Source: Cheiracanthium punctorium (taxonomy: Eukaryota > Arthropoda > Arachnida > Araneae > Cheiracanthiidae). Taken from it: a stretch of 64,000 nt of DNA. The notes under the pieces are model-generated. The model worked only from the letters and a program-made list of their open reading frames with translations, was not told where the DNA came from and did not search any database. The DNA lies in contig JAWZYV010010236.1 of assembly GCA_038373885.1 (NCBI GenBank), positions 310,001 to 374,000 on the forward strand, in the 5' to 3' direction. Each line of letters begins with the position of its first letter. Position 1 is the first letter of the stretch. A program made the translations under genes and the position numbers. Of this stretch, positions 22,762-32,040 are shown piece after piece.

Positions 22762-24459
22762 ATGGCGTTTCTAGTGAAAGCCAGGAAGGCAGACTTGCAG
22801 GAATTAGCCGAGGAAATGGGGGAGCAGATCACTCCGGGAATGAAAGTCTTGGACTTAAAAAACCTCATCACAAACAGTGCGAGGTATGAGGAGGAGATAA
22901 TTAAGGATCTGCTGGAAGCCATAGTTGAGCAGAGAAAAGAAAGGGAAGCTAAGGAGCTGGAAAGGGAAGCTAAGGAGCGAGAAAGGGAAGCTAAGGAGCT
23001 GGAAAGGGAGGCTAAGGAGTTAGAATCCAGGAGGAATCTAGAATTAGCTAAACTGAAATTGGAGTCTGACGAACGGATGGCGATTGAAAAATTAAGATTG
23101 GAACGGGAGATGAGGAGTTCTACTCATGTTTCCATAAATTCAGAATCGCAAAGAAAGAGCTTGGACGAAATAATTAGAACTATTGGATTGTTGACCGTGA
23201 AACCACCCAGCAAACCGGAGGGATGGGATTTCTTTTTTACAAGTTTAGAAAAGGCTTTCGCAAGTGAGGCGGTAGACGAGACGCAAAAGGCTAAAATTTT
23301 GCTATGCCTCCTTGGGGAGAGAGCGGATAACATCCTGTCTGGGCTTGAAGAGGTGAGATATGATGATTATGTCGCGGTCAAGGAAGCGGTGTTGCGTGAA
23401 TTCCAACCCTCACCGCAAATTTGTCTTGAAAATTTCAGGAGGGCAAAGCGCAATCCTGGGGAAAATTTTGTCCAGTTCGCATCAAGGTTGAGATCAATTT
23501 GGGACTATTACTGCAAACTGAGAAAAGCATCTGACATGGAAAGTGTGATGCAGTTAATAGTTGCGGACAGGTTGATCTCCACCTTGGATACGGAAACTGC
23601 GGCCCACATTAGCATAAAACAAGGGGAAGGTTGTCTGAAACCCCTAGATTTAGCTGGAGAATGTGATGTTTTTGAGGAAGCACTAGTGCCTCCCGACGCT
23701 TTAAAATTATTGCGGGGGACATTTGGTAGCTCAGAAGGCGAAAAGTCGGTTGAGGATGCAAGGGGGGAGCAGAAAGAAGCAAGGGAGGGGACGAACCTCT
23801 GGTCTCTGCAAGTTCAAATAGAGGAAAGTGACTCGAAAGGAGAAGGCTATCTTGAGGACCCCCCGGGGCGTGAAGGAACCGATTTTCGTAGAGAGCAGCA
23901 GGACTGTTCTGATTTATCGCAGGGAAAAGGCAATTGTCATTTGGAGGAAGAATTTTTATTCCAACGAGAGAAGGTACTGGGGGAACCCATTAAGCAGTTG
24001 GTAGTTCCTGTAGGCAGAGGGGCAAAAGTTGTGCAGCTGGCCCGCGATTCGAATGGTCAGCTGAATAAGCCGATAAGGGATAGAGCTCCAATTACTCCAG
24101 TAGCGAGACCAGGACTACGATTTCGAGTGGGGAATGTAGATCGTATCGGTCCAATTGACCCTCCAAGCTCTGAGGGTCATAAATATATTTTATGTTTGAT
24201 CGACCTTCATGGTAGGTGGGCGGAGGAGGTACCGTTGACAAATTTGTCAGCGAAGACAACTTGTGAGGCCCTCTTCGAATTTTTCACGCGGACGGGGGTA
24301 CCGAACGTAATAGCATCAAACAATGGGACAAACTTTGAGGAAAATTTGACTCGGGGATTTGTGAAAAGAATACGACCCTACAACTTCAAAGGTGGAGGAA
24401 TACCATTACCCTTTGACCGGGGTAAGATCATAAAGCTACTGATGCTCTTTCAGGATTGA
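22762..24459 (+). CDS. Gag polyprotein fused in frame to an integrase remnant
   Basis: 565 codons, starting ATGGCGTTTCTAG. Residues ~1-50 form a helical start; ~50-120 are an extreme E/K/R coiled coil built on repeated EREAKE units. Residues ~150-305 resemble a gypsy Gag capsid domain (WDFFFTSLEKAF, LLGERADN, GENFVQFASRL). No CCHC zinc knuckle is seen. Residues ~405-440 resemble the linker before the integrase zinc-binding domain (EPIKQLVVP, KVVQLARDS) but lack its His/Cys residues. Residues ~450-540 resemble the integrase core (VDRIGPI, YILCLIDLHGRWAEEVPL, GVPNVIASNNGTNF). The first catalytic Asp (D460) is present, the second is Asn (N520), and the Glu is lost. A large deletion thus removed protease to RNase H yet left one open frame. 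A working Gag is plausible; integrase activity is not. Confidence 0.9.
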   Translation: MAFLVKARKADLQELAEEMGEQITPGMKVLDLKNLITNSARYEEEIIKDLLEAIVEQRKEREAKELEREAKEREREAKELEREAKELESRRNLELAKLKLESDERMAIEKLRLEREMRSSTHVSINSESQRKSLDEIIRTIGLLTVKPPSKPEGWDFFFTSLEKAFASEAVDETQKAKILLCLLGERADNILSGLEEVRYDDYVAVKEAVLREFQPSPQICLENFRRAKRNPGENFVQFASRLRSIWDYYCKLRKASDMESVMQLIVADRLISTLDTETAAHISIKQGEGCLKPLDLAGECDVFEEALVPPDALKLLRGTFGSSEGEKSVEDARGEQKEAREGTNLWSLQVQIEESDSKGEGYLEDPPGREGTDFRREQQDCSDLSQGKGNCHLEEEFLFQREKVLGEPIKQLVVPVGRGAKVVQLARDSNGQLNKPIRDRAPITPVARPGLRFRVGNVDRIGPIDPPSSEGHKYILCLIDLHGRWAEEVPLTNLSAKTTCEALFEFFTRTGVPNVIASNNGTNFEENLTRGFVKRIRPYNFKGGGIPLPFDRGKIIKLLMLFQD

Positions 24460-24741
24460 GGTGTAAAATGAAAGTTTCGATTTTTTTTAAATCAGAAAAT
24501 TATTCTTTTTTTTTTGTTATTTTAATTGTGTTAATTAATTAGTATAATATGTGTCTTTTAGTGTATTATTTACTCTTGGAATATTTTGTTTTGAATCAGA
24601 ACCCCTGGATCTGATTAGTATTGTAAGGGCAGTCATTCTACCCTTCTTTGTTATGTATCATTTTCTAATGTACATCATCATTATGTATGGTGGGACAAAT
24701 TTAGGCAATTAAGAAGCCTAATTTTGGTCTTGGGTGGGGGT

Positions 24742-25188
24742 TGTAGGGAACCCACTGAGTTTTCACCCCCTCTTTTTGGATGACCCAAAGATATGATGCC
24801 CCACGGTGATGCTCTCCGAACGGAGAGGAGAGAGAACGCGGGGGGGACGAAGCAAGGGGCTTGTGTCCTGGGGGTCATCTAAGGAGGCGAGGGAAAGAGA
24901 AAAACAGATCACTTGACTTGCAGCGGAGAGATGCACTGATGCGGACGCCAGTTAGGAGATTTCCCGAGACTCTCCGATGTAATAGCATCAGTAGGATGTT
25001 GTATGTTAAATATATATATTCAAAGTCCAATCTGTAAATATGATTATATCTGTATATATAATAAATGATTAGTCTCGACATCAGGCTCGATTAATTGCAT
25101 CCACAACATGTATTCAAACCGTGGAATTGGTCAGCAGTTCCCGCTACCAAACTGCACCTTAACGACATTCGACGGGGCGGACCCTACA
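24742..25188 (+). repeat. 3' LTR
   Basis: 447 bp, preceded by a G-rich tract at 24731-24740 that probably served as the polypurine primer. It is identical to the 5' LTR except in the last ~35 bp, where it reads gcacctta and gacggggcgg against gcagctga and gacgggcgg. The 280 bp between the ORF stop and this LTR hold nothing recognisable. Confidence 0.93.
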
Positions 25189-25438
25189 CTCACATTATTT
25201 TATAACCACCCTGTATATACGAGTTGACGCATCTACTATTCTTGAGTAAGGATTGCCGTAATAATATAAGTGGATCGGCCATTGCTTTAATGTATGAGAC
25301 TGTTACAATTTTAAATTGCTTTAGTTCTTGAATTACAAAATAACAAGAGATACGGGTAGTTATTTGGCCTTCAATTGTTCGAATCGTACCAGTAAAAGAC
25401 ATGGGATGTTCAGTTTTACTACTGGAATCAGGCCCGGA

Positions 25439-25803
25439 TTGGCTCTTTTGAGTGCCCTTGGTAGAGTTTGAAAAGGGGTACTGAGGAATTTAGAGGGAAT
25501 AGAATATGTAATATTTGATAATTAGGCTTGCGTGCCTAAAAATTATATTTAACTATTTTAGAGCTTCTGGGGCCCTTTACTCTTCGGTGGCTCCCCGAAC
25601 CGCGGGGGTTTCTTGAGTCCTCCGCTGCGACACTGCGACACTGCGTAAAGATGTAAGATTACTGGGAAATGAATTATCAAATTACTCTGATATATATAAA
25701 TCAAATTACTTTAATCATAAAGTGTAGGTATATCCATTATTGTGGGCCTCTCCCTGAACCCTCGGCAATCGCCGATCATCCGACCTGGCCAGTTCCGATC
25801 CTA
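25439..25803. mobile_element. hAT-like MITE, CAGGCCCG family, copy 1
   Basis: The left end is caggcccggattggctc and the reverse-complemented right end is taggatcggaactggcc, a diverged pair. Both flanks read actggaat (25431-25438 and 25804-25811), an exact 8-bp duplication. Its body matches the inverted element at 33572-34093 (tcggatgatcggcgat, ttttaggcacgcaag on the other strand). Confidence 0.82.
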
Positions 25804-25971
25804 ACTGGAATCAACAGAAATGCGATCGTTACTAAAATGCCTTAGAGATGCTTGGTAATCTGGACTGCGTTTCCAGCTTTGCAGCTTCGCTTCAAAGAGG
25901 TGATGAACGGGCTATATCTAGCAAACGGCGATCTTGCATCGGCCTGTTTGTTGTAGGGGCTCTAGTTTTGA

Positions 25972-27351
25972 CTAAAAAAACGTGTTGTTTCTGTGATTTT
26001 CCGCGAATTGTTTCGTGGTTTTCGTCATTTGATTTATAAGCACACCGTAGGTGACTAGCGCTCCCGCCACTGTAAGAATCAGGTTTTTGTTGATGTTAAA
26101 CATGTGCCAGCCCGTCATGTTCACTTCAGTCGTGTTGCAGTTGCTGGCGAGCATCAGCATTTGCGCCAAACTTTCGACATCTAAGCAGTCCGTTTCGCCC
26201 AACATTCTGGCTGCGCTTCGCCTGACGGTTTCGCTCAGTTCCGTCATAGCGTTAGAGACTTTGGACGCGGTCACGGATAAGCTGCACACCACGGAAACTG
26301 CAACGAATGTCAGGAAGAATCTGAAAGCGGTGTACTTCTTCTCGTTTGCAAACGAATCCGTTGCCATGATGGACATGCTCTGAAATTCGAATATGGCACT
26401 CAATGACAACCCTATCAGACTGAACGAGCACACAGATATGGTATCGTCAACTTCAACCGCGAGCCACTTCAGTCTGTTGAAGTGATCGTTCTTTTCGTGC
26501 AGCAGTGCACGGAAATCTGTTTGTGCCATTTTCACATCGCTGCGGTGGTGGATTCTTTTTATTTGTTTCGTGGTGTATAAAGGAAACTTTTTGGAGCTTT
26601 GATGCTGATCCAAGTTAGGCTTAGTTGATAACAAAGTGGCTTCAGATATTTGAGAGTTCAGTGCTCTAAATAAATTTTTTAGGAATGTGTAGAAGAAACA
26701 ACACATCAATACTGCTAGTAGATAGGTTATATATGCAATGGCTTCATTAATCATCACACATTTTGTAATTACGTACAAAACCATTTCATTGCTCAAGGAA
26801 ACTGTATTAAAATCATTCGTTATAACAGCCAGACAGCCGCTCCCATGGTTCGATGCAATAAGTGTCTTAGACATCAGTATTGTTGTTAAAGTAGTAAATA
26901 ATACACATGCAACGCAGTATGATATAAATATTTTTTTATAACCAGTTGAAAACTTAGTTCTAGAATAAACACTTTTGTAACATTTCGTAAGTTTTCCTGA
27001 CAGAGACAGGATTTTAGGACCTCTGAAAAAAAACCACAATCTTAAGAAAATAACAAAAGTATTGGTTATCACCGCACAATATGTGTATACTGTTAACGAT
27101 ATTTTAGAGACATTTGCACGGAAATCAACGGATATGATGTAAACAATAAGTATGTCAATAATTACTTCAAAAGATTTGACGAACTTTCTCGCAAAAGGTC
27201 TGTTCTGAAATATTCCAAAATATATGCCACATATGGATAACAGTTTAAAAGACAAATCAAAATCTGCTTTTGGATCCCACTTTCCTCTCCCTTTCTTTCT
27301 GCATCGCTTTGGTTTATTCCTAAAAAATACTTTTATGATGTCGCATACCAT
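25972..27351 (-). CDS. Gustatory receptor-family chemoreceptor (seven TM)
   Basis: 459 residues in one exon. Hydrophobic segments lie near residues 60-78, 82-108, 142-162, 196-224, 300-322, 340-362 and 421-442, giving seven membrane spans with a large loop (about 225-300) between spans 4 and 5. The C-terminus contains TYGVLINQM at 434-442, a form of the TYxxxxxQF signature of arthropod gustatory receptors with Met for the final Phe. It is preceded by a W-x-MFNINKNL stretch typical of the family before span 7. Such receptors are ligand-gated cation channels in the plasma membrane of chemosensory cells, with N-terminus inside. The length is slightly above the usual 350-450. The start chosen is the first ATG; the upstream sequence is A-rich with no convincing 3' splice site. 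The ligand cannot be inferred. No stop or frameshift is seen, so it is probably functional. Confidence 0.88.
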   Translation of the reverse strand: MVCDIIKVFFRNKPKRCRKKGRGKWDPKADFDLSFKLLSICGIYFGIFQNRPFARKFVKSFEVIIDILIVYIISVDFRANVSKISLTVYTYCAVITNTFVIFLRLWFFFRGPKILSLSGKLTKCYKSVYSRTKFSTGYKKIFISYCVACVLFTTLTTILMSKTLIASNHGSGCLAVITNDFNTVSLSNEMVLYVITKCVMINEAIAYITYLLAVLMCCFFYTFLKNLFRALNSQISEATLLSTKPNLDQHQSSKKFPLYTTKQIKRIHHRSDVKMAQTDFRALLHEKNDHFNRLKWLAVEVDDTISVCSFSLIGLSLSAIFEFQSMSIMATDSFANEKKYTAFRFFLTFVAVSVVCSLSVTASKVSNAMTELSETVRRSAARMLGETDCLDVESLAQMLMLASNCNTTEVNMTGWHMFNINKNLILTVAGALVTYGVLINQMTKTTKQFAENHRNNTFF

Positions 27352-28968
27352 TTTTTTTTCTAATTTTCAGTAAGTTTTTATTTGTTCTTGCAAAATTATT
27401 TTATTTTTTAATTTCATCAAGTGAAATTTATCAGATTTTTTGCTATTCAGTGCTGTTCAAACACAGTGTATTAACAAACACGCAGTTCAAGCATATTGAT
27501 AGACTCAAAGTTAACATACGCAATTTCTAAAAGGTCTTTTTTCAAAAAAGAGACTTTATTGAGAATCTTTTAATTGCATTTCTTAAAACTAGATCATTTT
27601 TCTTTTAAAATACAATATTATTTCAGGTCAAACAGTTTCTAATAAGCATGACTTTTTTATATTCTTTTTTATAGATAAAATAATTAGACATCGATATCTT
27701 GTATTACAGTCATATTAAAATACAATAGTTTCGTTGCAGGCTAAGACTGTGGAGCTAATTTTTAATAAATTCATTAAATCCTTATTTTGTGTGTGTGTGG
27801 TTTAAATTGCAACGTCGTCGTAAGTCAAAAACAGTACTGATAGCTAATCGTAACTATATTTATCTGTAAAATAATGATAAATTAGACTATAGCCAATATC
27901 TTCAAACATTACTACATTAATATCTTATTCTGTAGTACACCAAGAAAATACCTTAATAAGATAATGATTTAAATTACTCAAAGCCATAGCTTTCTTGCAG
28001 AAATAGTGAATTTTTCAAGTAGGAGAAATCAGTAACAATTCAGTCTTCACACAAAATATAACGAAATGCATAGTTAATTACTTGTACTGATAACAACAGT
28101 CTGTATTTGTAGAATCACATCGGGGAAATGTATATCAGGCTAATAGTAGTTTTAAACGCGTTTTTCCTCAACTGTAACATTCCGTCTTCCTAAGCCTAAA
28201 ATATACAGCAACTTATGGAAAAGAAAAATGGCAACCGCTTTTCAATTTTTTTTTTTTTTTTTTTCGTCCTTTAAATCATTGTTGAAGTGAACGCACGTGA
28301 TTGATGACAGAGGAACTATGGGAGGAATACGGCACAACCATTAACAGCATATTTCAGGAACGTTAAACATTTGGTGCGCATTAACAAAAATCGTTTTAAT
28401 GACTTACATGTAGGTTGTCAGAGCTGTCTCATAAATTTTTACTTCCGATCAATTAATAAAATCTACACACGCAGCAGATTGAGTGGTATAACAAAAAAGA
28501 ATTTTGAGTGTGCACTTTGAGTCTGAAATTTCATAAATGTTCTGCAGACAGCATTCACTTGTCAAACACAATCCTTTCAAAAGGTGTCCAAAATATTTGA
28601 TCCCCTGAAATATAAGAAATTTTGCGTCAGAAATCAAATTGCTTGACGTCGATTCAGGGGAAATTTGTATTGTATGTTTTATCGATGCATTTTAAGTAAC
28701 ATCTATGTTCGTAGATTAAAAAACTTTCAATCTATCACCAAAAGAAGTATAATCCACTGAACTTAAAAACATTTCCGTAATCGAGAGTGCAACTTTATCG
28801 AGTTGGATATCTTAAATTACGATTATGCCTGCATTCAAACAGTTTATGAAAATTGATCTGACATTTAGTCTTCAATCAAGTCTTATTTTTACATCGAAAT
28901 AAATATCCTATCAATCTTTATTTTCTTTCTATTCATATCAGCGTAGAGCAGAGTACATTACTGCAAAT
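27352..28968. other. Intergenic DNA upstream of the receptor
   Basis: AT-rich, no recognisable coding sequence or bounded repeat. As the 5' flank of the minus-strand receptor it should hold its promoter, but no core element can be singled out. Small features: a short GT run near 27790-27799 and a T tract near 28245-28264. Confidence 0.5.
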
Positions 28969-29775
28969 CAGTGGCGGATCCAGGGGAGGAGCTAGGGGAC
29001 TTCAGTGGACCCACTCACCCACCCTAAAAAAAGTCTTATTGGTGACATTTTGGTTTATTGTACACCTTAAGTCAAATACGCTTTTTATATAAATATAAAA
29101 AAAAAATTTATAGAAAAAACTAATTTATAACTTATTTTTTAATAATCTAACCCCCTTCCCCCTCAAAAAAAATTAATAAATAAATAAACATTGCTTTAGC
29201 GTAACGTTTTGCTTTCATTTACATATTGTTTCGATCAAAAAAGTTTTTTTTTTTTTTTTTAAGATTAGTCTCTTCAGAAAAAAATATGTACTCGCCATTT
29301 CTCTGAATAGCATGACAGTATATATTGTTAGTTTCGTAATAATGCATACTGCCATAGTTCGAAAACATAATTGTAAAAATCCATCGACTTTTTAAAAGTT
29401 TTACTAATGAATCACTCCGGAATCAAGAAATATTATGATACAACTTAATTACTAGGTCCTTGTTTTTCCATTTAAATACAGACTGCTATTAAGTCATGTT
29501 TGATAACTTAAAATAGCAGCATTTTAATTAGTGTCTGAAATTTCAAGTTCAAATTGAGGCGATGGATTCATTTGTCATGGTAGCAAATAAATAGTATAAA
29601 ACATTTCAACCGTATATTCAAGCAAAGAGGTAGTTTATTTTTATTATCCTCAGGCAGATTTATCAGATTTGTGTGCTTGACATAAAGATGATCTCTTTTC
29701 ATAAACCCCCATGCCAAAATCCCTTCACAGTTTCAGCCCTTATTTCAGTTTAGTTTGATTTGGTTTGGCTTAAAT
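28969..29775. other. Solo hAT-like left end and unannotated DNA
   Basis: At 28969 the sequence reads cagtggcggatccagggg, the left end of the same TIR type as 31470-31721 and 9411-9749. No matching right end follows, so the element is truncated or its right end has decayed. The rest is AT-rich and shows no gene. Confidence 0.5.
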
Positions 29776-29884
29776 CAGGTATGGACAACCTTTTAAAAGT
29801 TGCGGGCCAAACTTTATGATATTAGCGGAGTCGCGGGCTAAACATCAAGATCTTAGAAGTCGCGGGTCGTGTAATAGGGTTATC

Positions 29885-31215
29885 ACACTGAGAAAAATCC
29901 TACCAACTTTCCTTGCAAATCAAGTTTCCGGCCAATTTCCTCCGCCGTTTCACAGTAAAAAAATTCGGAAACGTTACATACTTATAGCGGAAAGGTTTCC
30001 GAAAGTATAGCGTAACCTACCGATGCTCTACTCGAACTCACGATTTCGGAAACATAACCCATATTTCGGGGTAAAGTATTTACGGGAGAGAGGAAATCTT
30101 TATTTGGGACTTCGCGCGCATGCGCCAAGTGCCAAGAGACGGATAAGAGTGAACGCGTTTTCCCTAATAGCATACAAAAGAGTTGCTGTGACGTCACAAT
30201 TGTCACAGGACTGTCACATTGTAACTTCTTGCACAGCCCGATTATGACCAACAGGTGCCCCGGGCATTGATGAATTTGGGGGTCCCCATCTATAAAATTT
30301 GTTTTCTTTTTCATAATATTTTGACATATAAAAGAATATTTCAGAACAACATTTGAAACTGGGGGACCTGGGCAAAGTCCCGATTTGCCCATGCGATAAT
30401 AAGGGTCTGGTAACTTGTGAGTGATGTAACTTCACTGTGTGGTCACTGTGAAGTTTATTTGTGACCAGTCACCAGGTGACGTCGCCGGATAAATACTTAA
30501 ATAAAACGGGTGAATACTTTAACAGCACATTATCAAACAGCACATGTAACAGCATAAACAGCAGCATAACAGCACATTATCTCCCGACAGCACATTATCT
30601 CCTGAAAATAATTTATGTGGAAGAAAAAAGATTTAAGATTTTTAATTTATATTTATTAATTATGGTATTTTCTCTCCATTTACAAAATACTTCAAAAAAA
30701 TTTTAAGTTTCCAAAACAAGCCGTACCACAAATACCTTTTGCAGCAGTCAGTTTACTTTTAAAGCAAAATTCGGCAAGAAAACCGCAGCGTCGTGGTACC
30801 GTGCTTTCTTCCGATTGAGTAGGTCCAGCGTTCGATTCTGGCTCTGGTCGCTAGTCCTCACCGCTCCTTCCGACAGAGTTTGGTGCTGCCATCTAGATTA
30901 AGATACTCGAAACACTTCATCTAGTGCATGTTACTTTTTTCTGAAAAACTCGGAAAGGTTACTCGTTTATTCGGAAACCTTTCCGAAATACACGGAGAGG
31001 TTACTCAATATTTAACCAAAATATACAGAAACGTTACCCATCTTTTCCAGAAACCTTACCTAAAATGCAGGAAAATAGGTAAATATGTTTCCGACATATG
31101 CGGAAACGTTTCTAAATACTTTACCCGCATGGTTCGGAAACGTTTCCGCAATTTTGAACTACAAGAGCTGCCCCATTTTTTGGGGTAACGTTTCCGAATT
31201 TTTTTTTTACCGTGT
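29885..31215. mobile_element. Putative DNA element with reiterated GGAAACGTT motif
   Basis: The left boundary reads acactgagaaaaatcc and the reverse-complemented right boundary reads acacggtaaaaaaaaaattc, a short imperfect inverted pair. Just inside both ends the motif cggaaacgtt(acc) recurs many times in both orientations (about 29960-30090 and 30945-31195), with palindromic variants such as ggaaacgtttcc. No transposase frame was recognised and no target duplication was found, so the superfamily is open. Confidence 0.45.
30785..30894 (+). repeat. tRNA-like SINE head
   Basis: gtggtaccgtgctttc (from 30793) resembles a polymerase III A box region, and gcgttcgattctgg (30829-30842) matches the B box, with spacing close to that of a tRNA. 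The downstream sequence ends in gtgctgccatct, a 12-mer also seen at 1725 and 10668. No tRNA cloverleaf acceptor stem can be closed, so it is called a SINE-type relic, not a tRNA gene. Confidence 0.45.
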
Positions 31216-31469
31216 TCCTTAACGACCGCGAACTCCAACTTTTTCCTTTCCGAAGGAAAAAATACGAGTCGGACCAAATTTCGGCCAATCAGAGTTCTTC
31301 TTCCTGCTACGTCATAAGCAATTTCGAGCAATGGCGACTATGTTCGAAGCTTGGCAGCTTGGCTCGATGTCAGAATCACGTGTAAATAAAATTATGGCCA
31401 CGTTCAAGTGAACTTTGGAATTAGAGATTGCTGCCCATCCGATGCTGCCGAAATTGCTGCCGATCCGAT

Positions 31470-31721
31470 CAGTGGCGGATCAAGAAATTCTCTTTTGGGA
31501 GAGGCTAAATTTTGAAAAAAAACTTATTTTTACCCAAACGAAATATACAGTAATGAAGCAAAATTTTAGTCTAAACCAATGTAAAAACTTTTGGGAGGGG
31601 CTAAGTGATTAAAAAAGATCACTTTACATATACAAAGTGCATAATGAAGCAGAATGTTACCCTTTAGTAAACTCTTTGGGGGGGCTGAAGCCCCTTAGCC
31701 CCTCCCCTGAATCCGCTACTG
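31470..31721. mobile_element. hAT-like MITE, 252 bp
   Basis: The left end is cagtggcggatcaagaa and the reverse-complemented right end is cagtagcggattcaggg. Both flanks read gatccgat (31462-31469 and 31722-31729), an exact 8-bp duplication. Inner copies of ggaggggctaa/gggagaggctaa repeat within the body. Non-coding. Confidence 0.87.
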
Positions 31722-32040
31722 GATCCGATGTAAATATACCAACGCACGATAAGTAAAATAAGAACTTGCACGCCAAATCAGCGATGCGATGACTATTTGG
31801 CGTCGGAGAGAGTTTGTTTACTTTTGCAACCCTTAAAGATAACCACGCCTTCAAGTCCGTCAGAAAAGTTGGTCCAGCGCGGAGTTGCTCGGATTTTCCC
31901 ATTAGTGTGATAAGGCCATAAATGAGACTTTTATGGGATTTTGAATGGTTTATATAAGTTGGGTTTTGACATGTTCCGCGGACCGGATCAAAAGCCATGG
32001 CGGCCTACATCCGACCCGCGGGCAGGAAGTTGCCCATATG

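Larger units (their letters stand above)
21418..25188 (+). mobile_element. LTR retrotransposon, non-autonomous, Ty3/gypsy-like
   Basis: Two 447-bp LTRs (21418-21864 and 24742-25188) start TGTAGGG and end CCCTACA. The whole is flanked by the 5-bp duplication ctcac (21413-21417 and 25189-25193). A tRNA-primer-site candidate, tggaggcagcggcgg, begins 1 base after the 5' LTR, and a G-rich tract (tgggtggggg) precedes the 3' LTR. The internal region holds a ~900-bp leader with tandem repeats and one 565-codon ORF fusing Gag to an integrase fragment. Protease, reverse transcriptase and RNase H are absent, so the element must depend on enzymes from a relative. The LTRs are identical over roughly their first 410 bp, so the insertion is young. 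Confidence 0.93.
29776..32035. mobile_element. hAT-like element (CAGGTATGGGCAACC type), split by insertions
   Basis: 29776-29875 (caggtatggacaacctttt, then gcgggccaaacttta) matches the left half of the compact copy at 58240-58455. About 31925-32035 (atgggattttgaatggttta to gttgcccatatg) matches its right half. The two halves are separated by about 2 kb that contains other elements (29885-31215 and 31470-31721). No 8-bp duplication can be read at the outer ends. Confidence 0.65.

Noticed and set aside
21551..25081. Two identical 68-codon reverse frames
   Set aside because: They are the same antisense frame in each LTR, not duplicated genes.
26051..26941. Forward frames of 110 and 67 codons
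   Set aside because: These are antisense shadows of the receptor gene on the minus strand.
30785..30860. Functional tRNA gene
   Set aside because: A- and B-box-like motifs are present but no acceptor or anticodon stem can be closed; treated as SINE-like.
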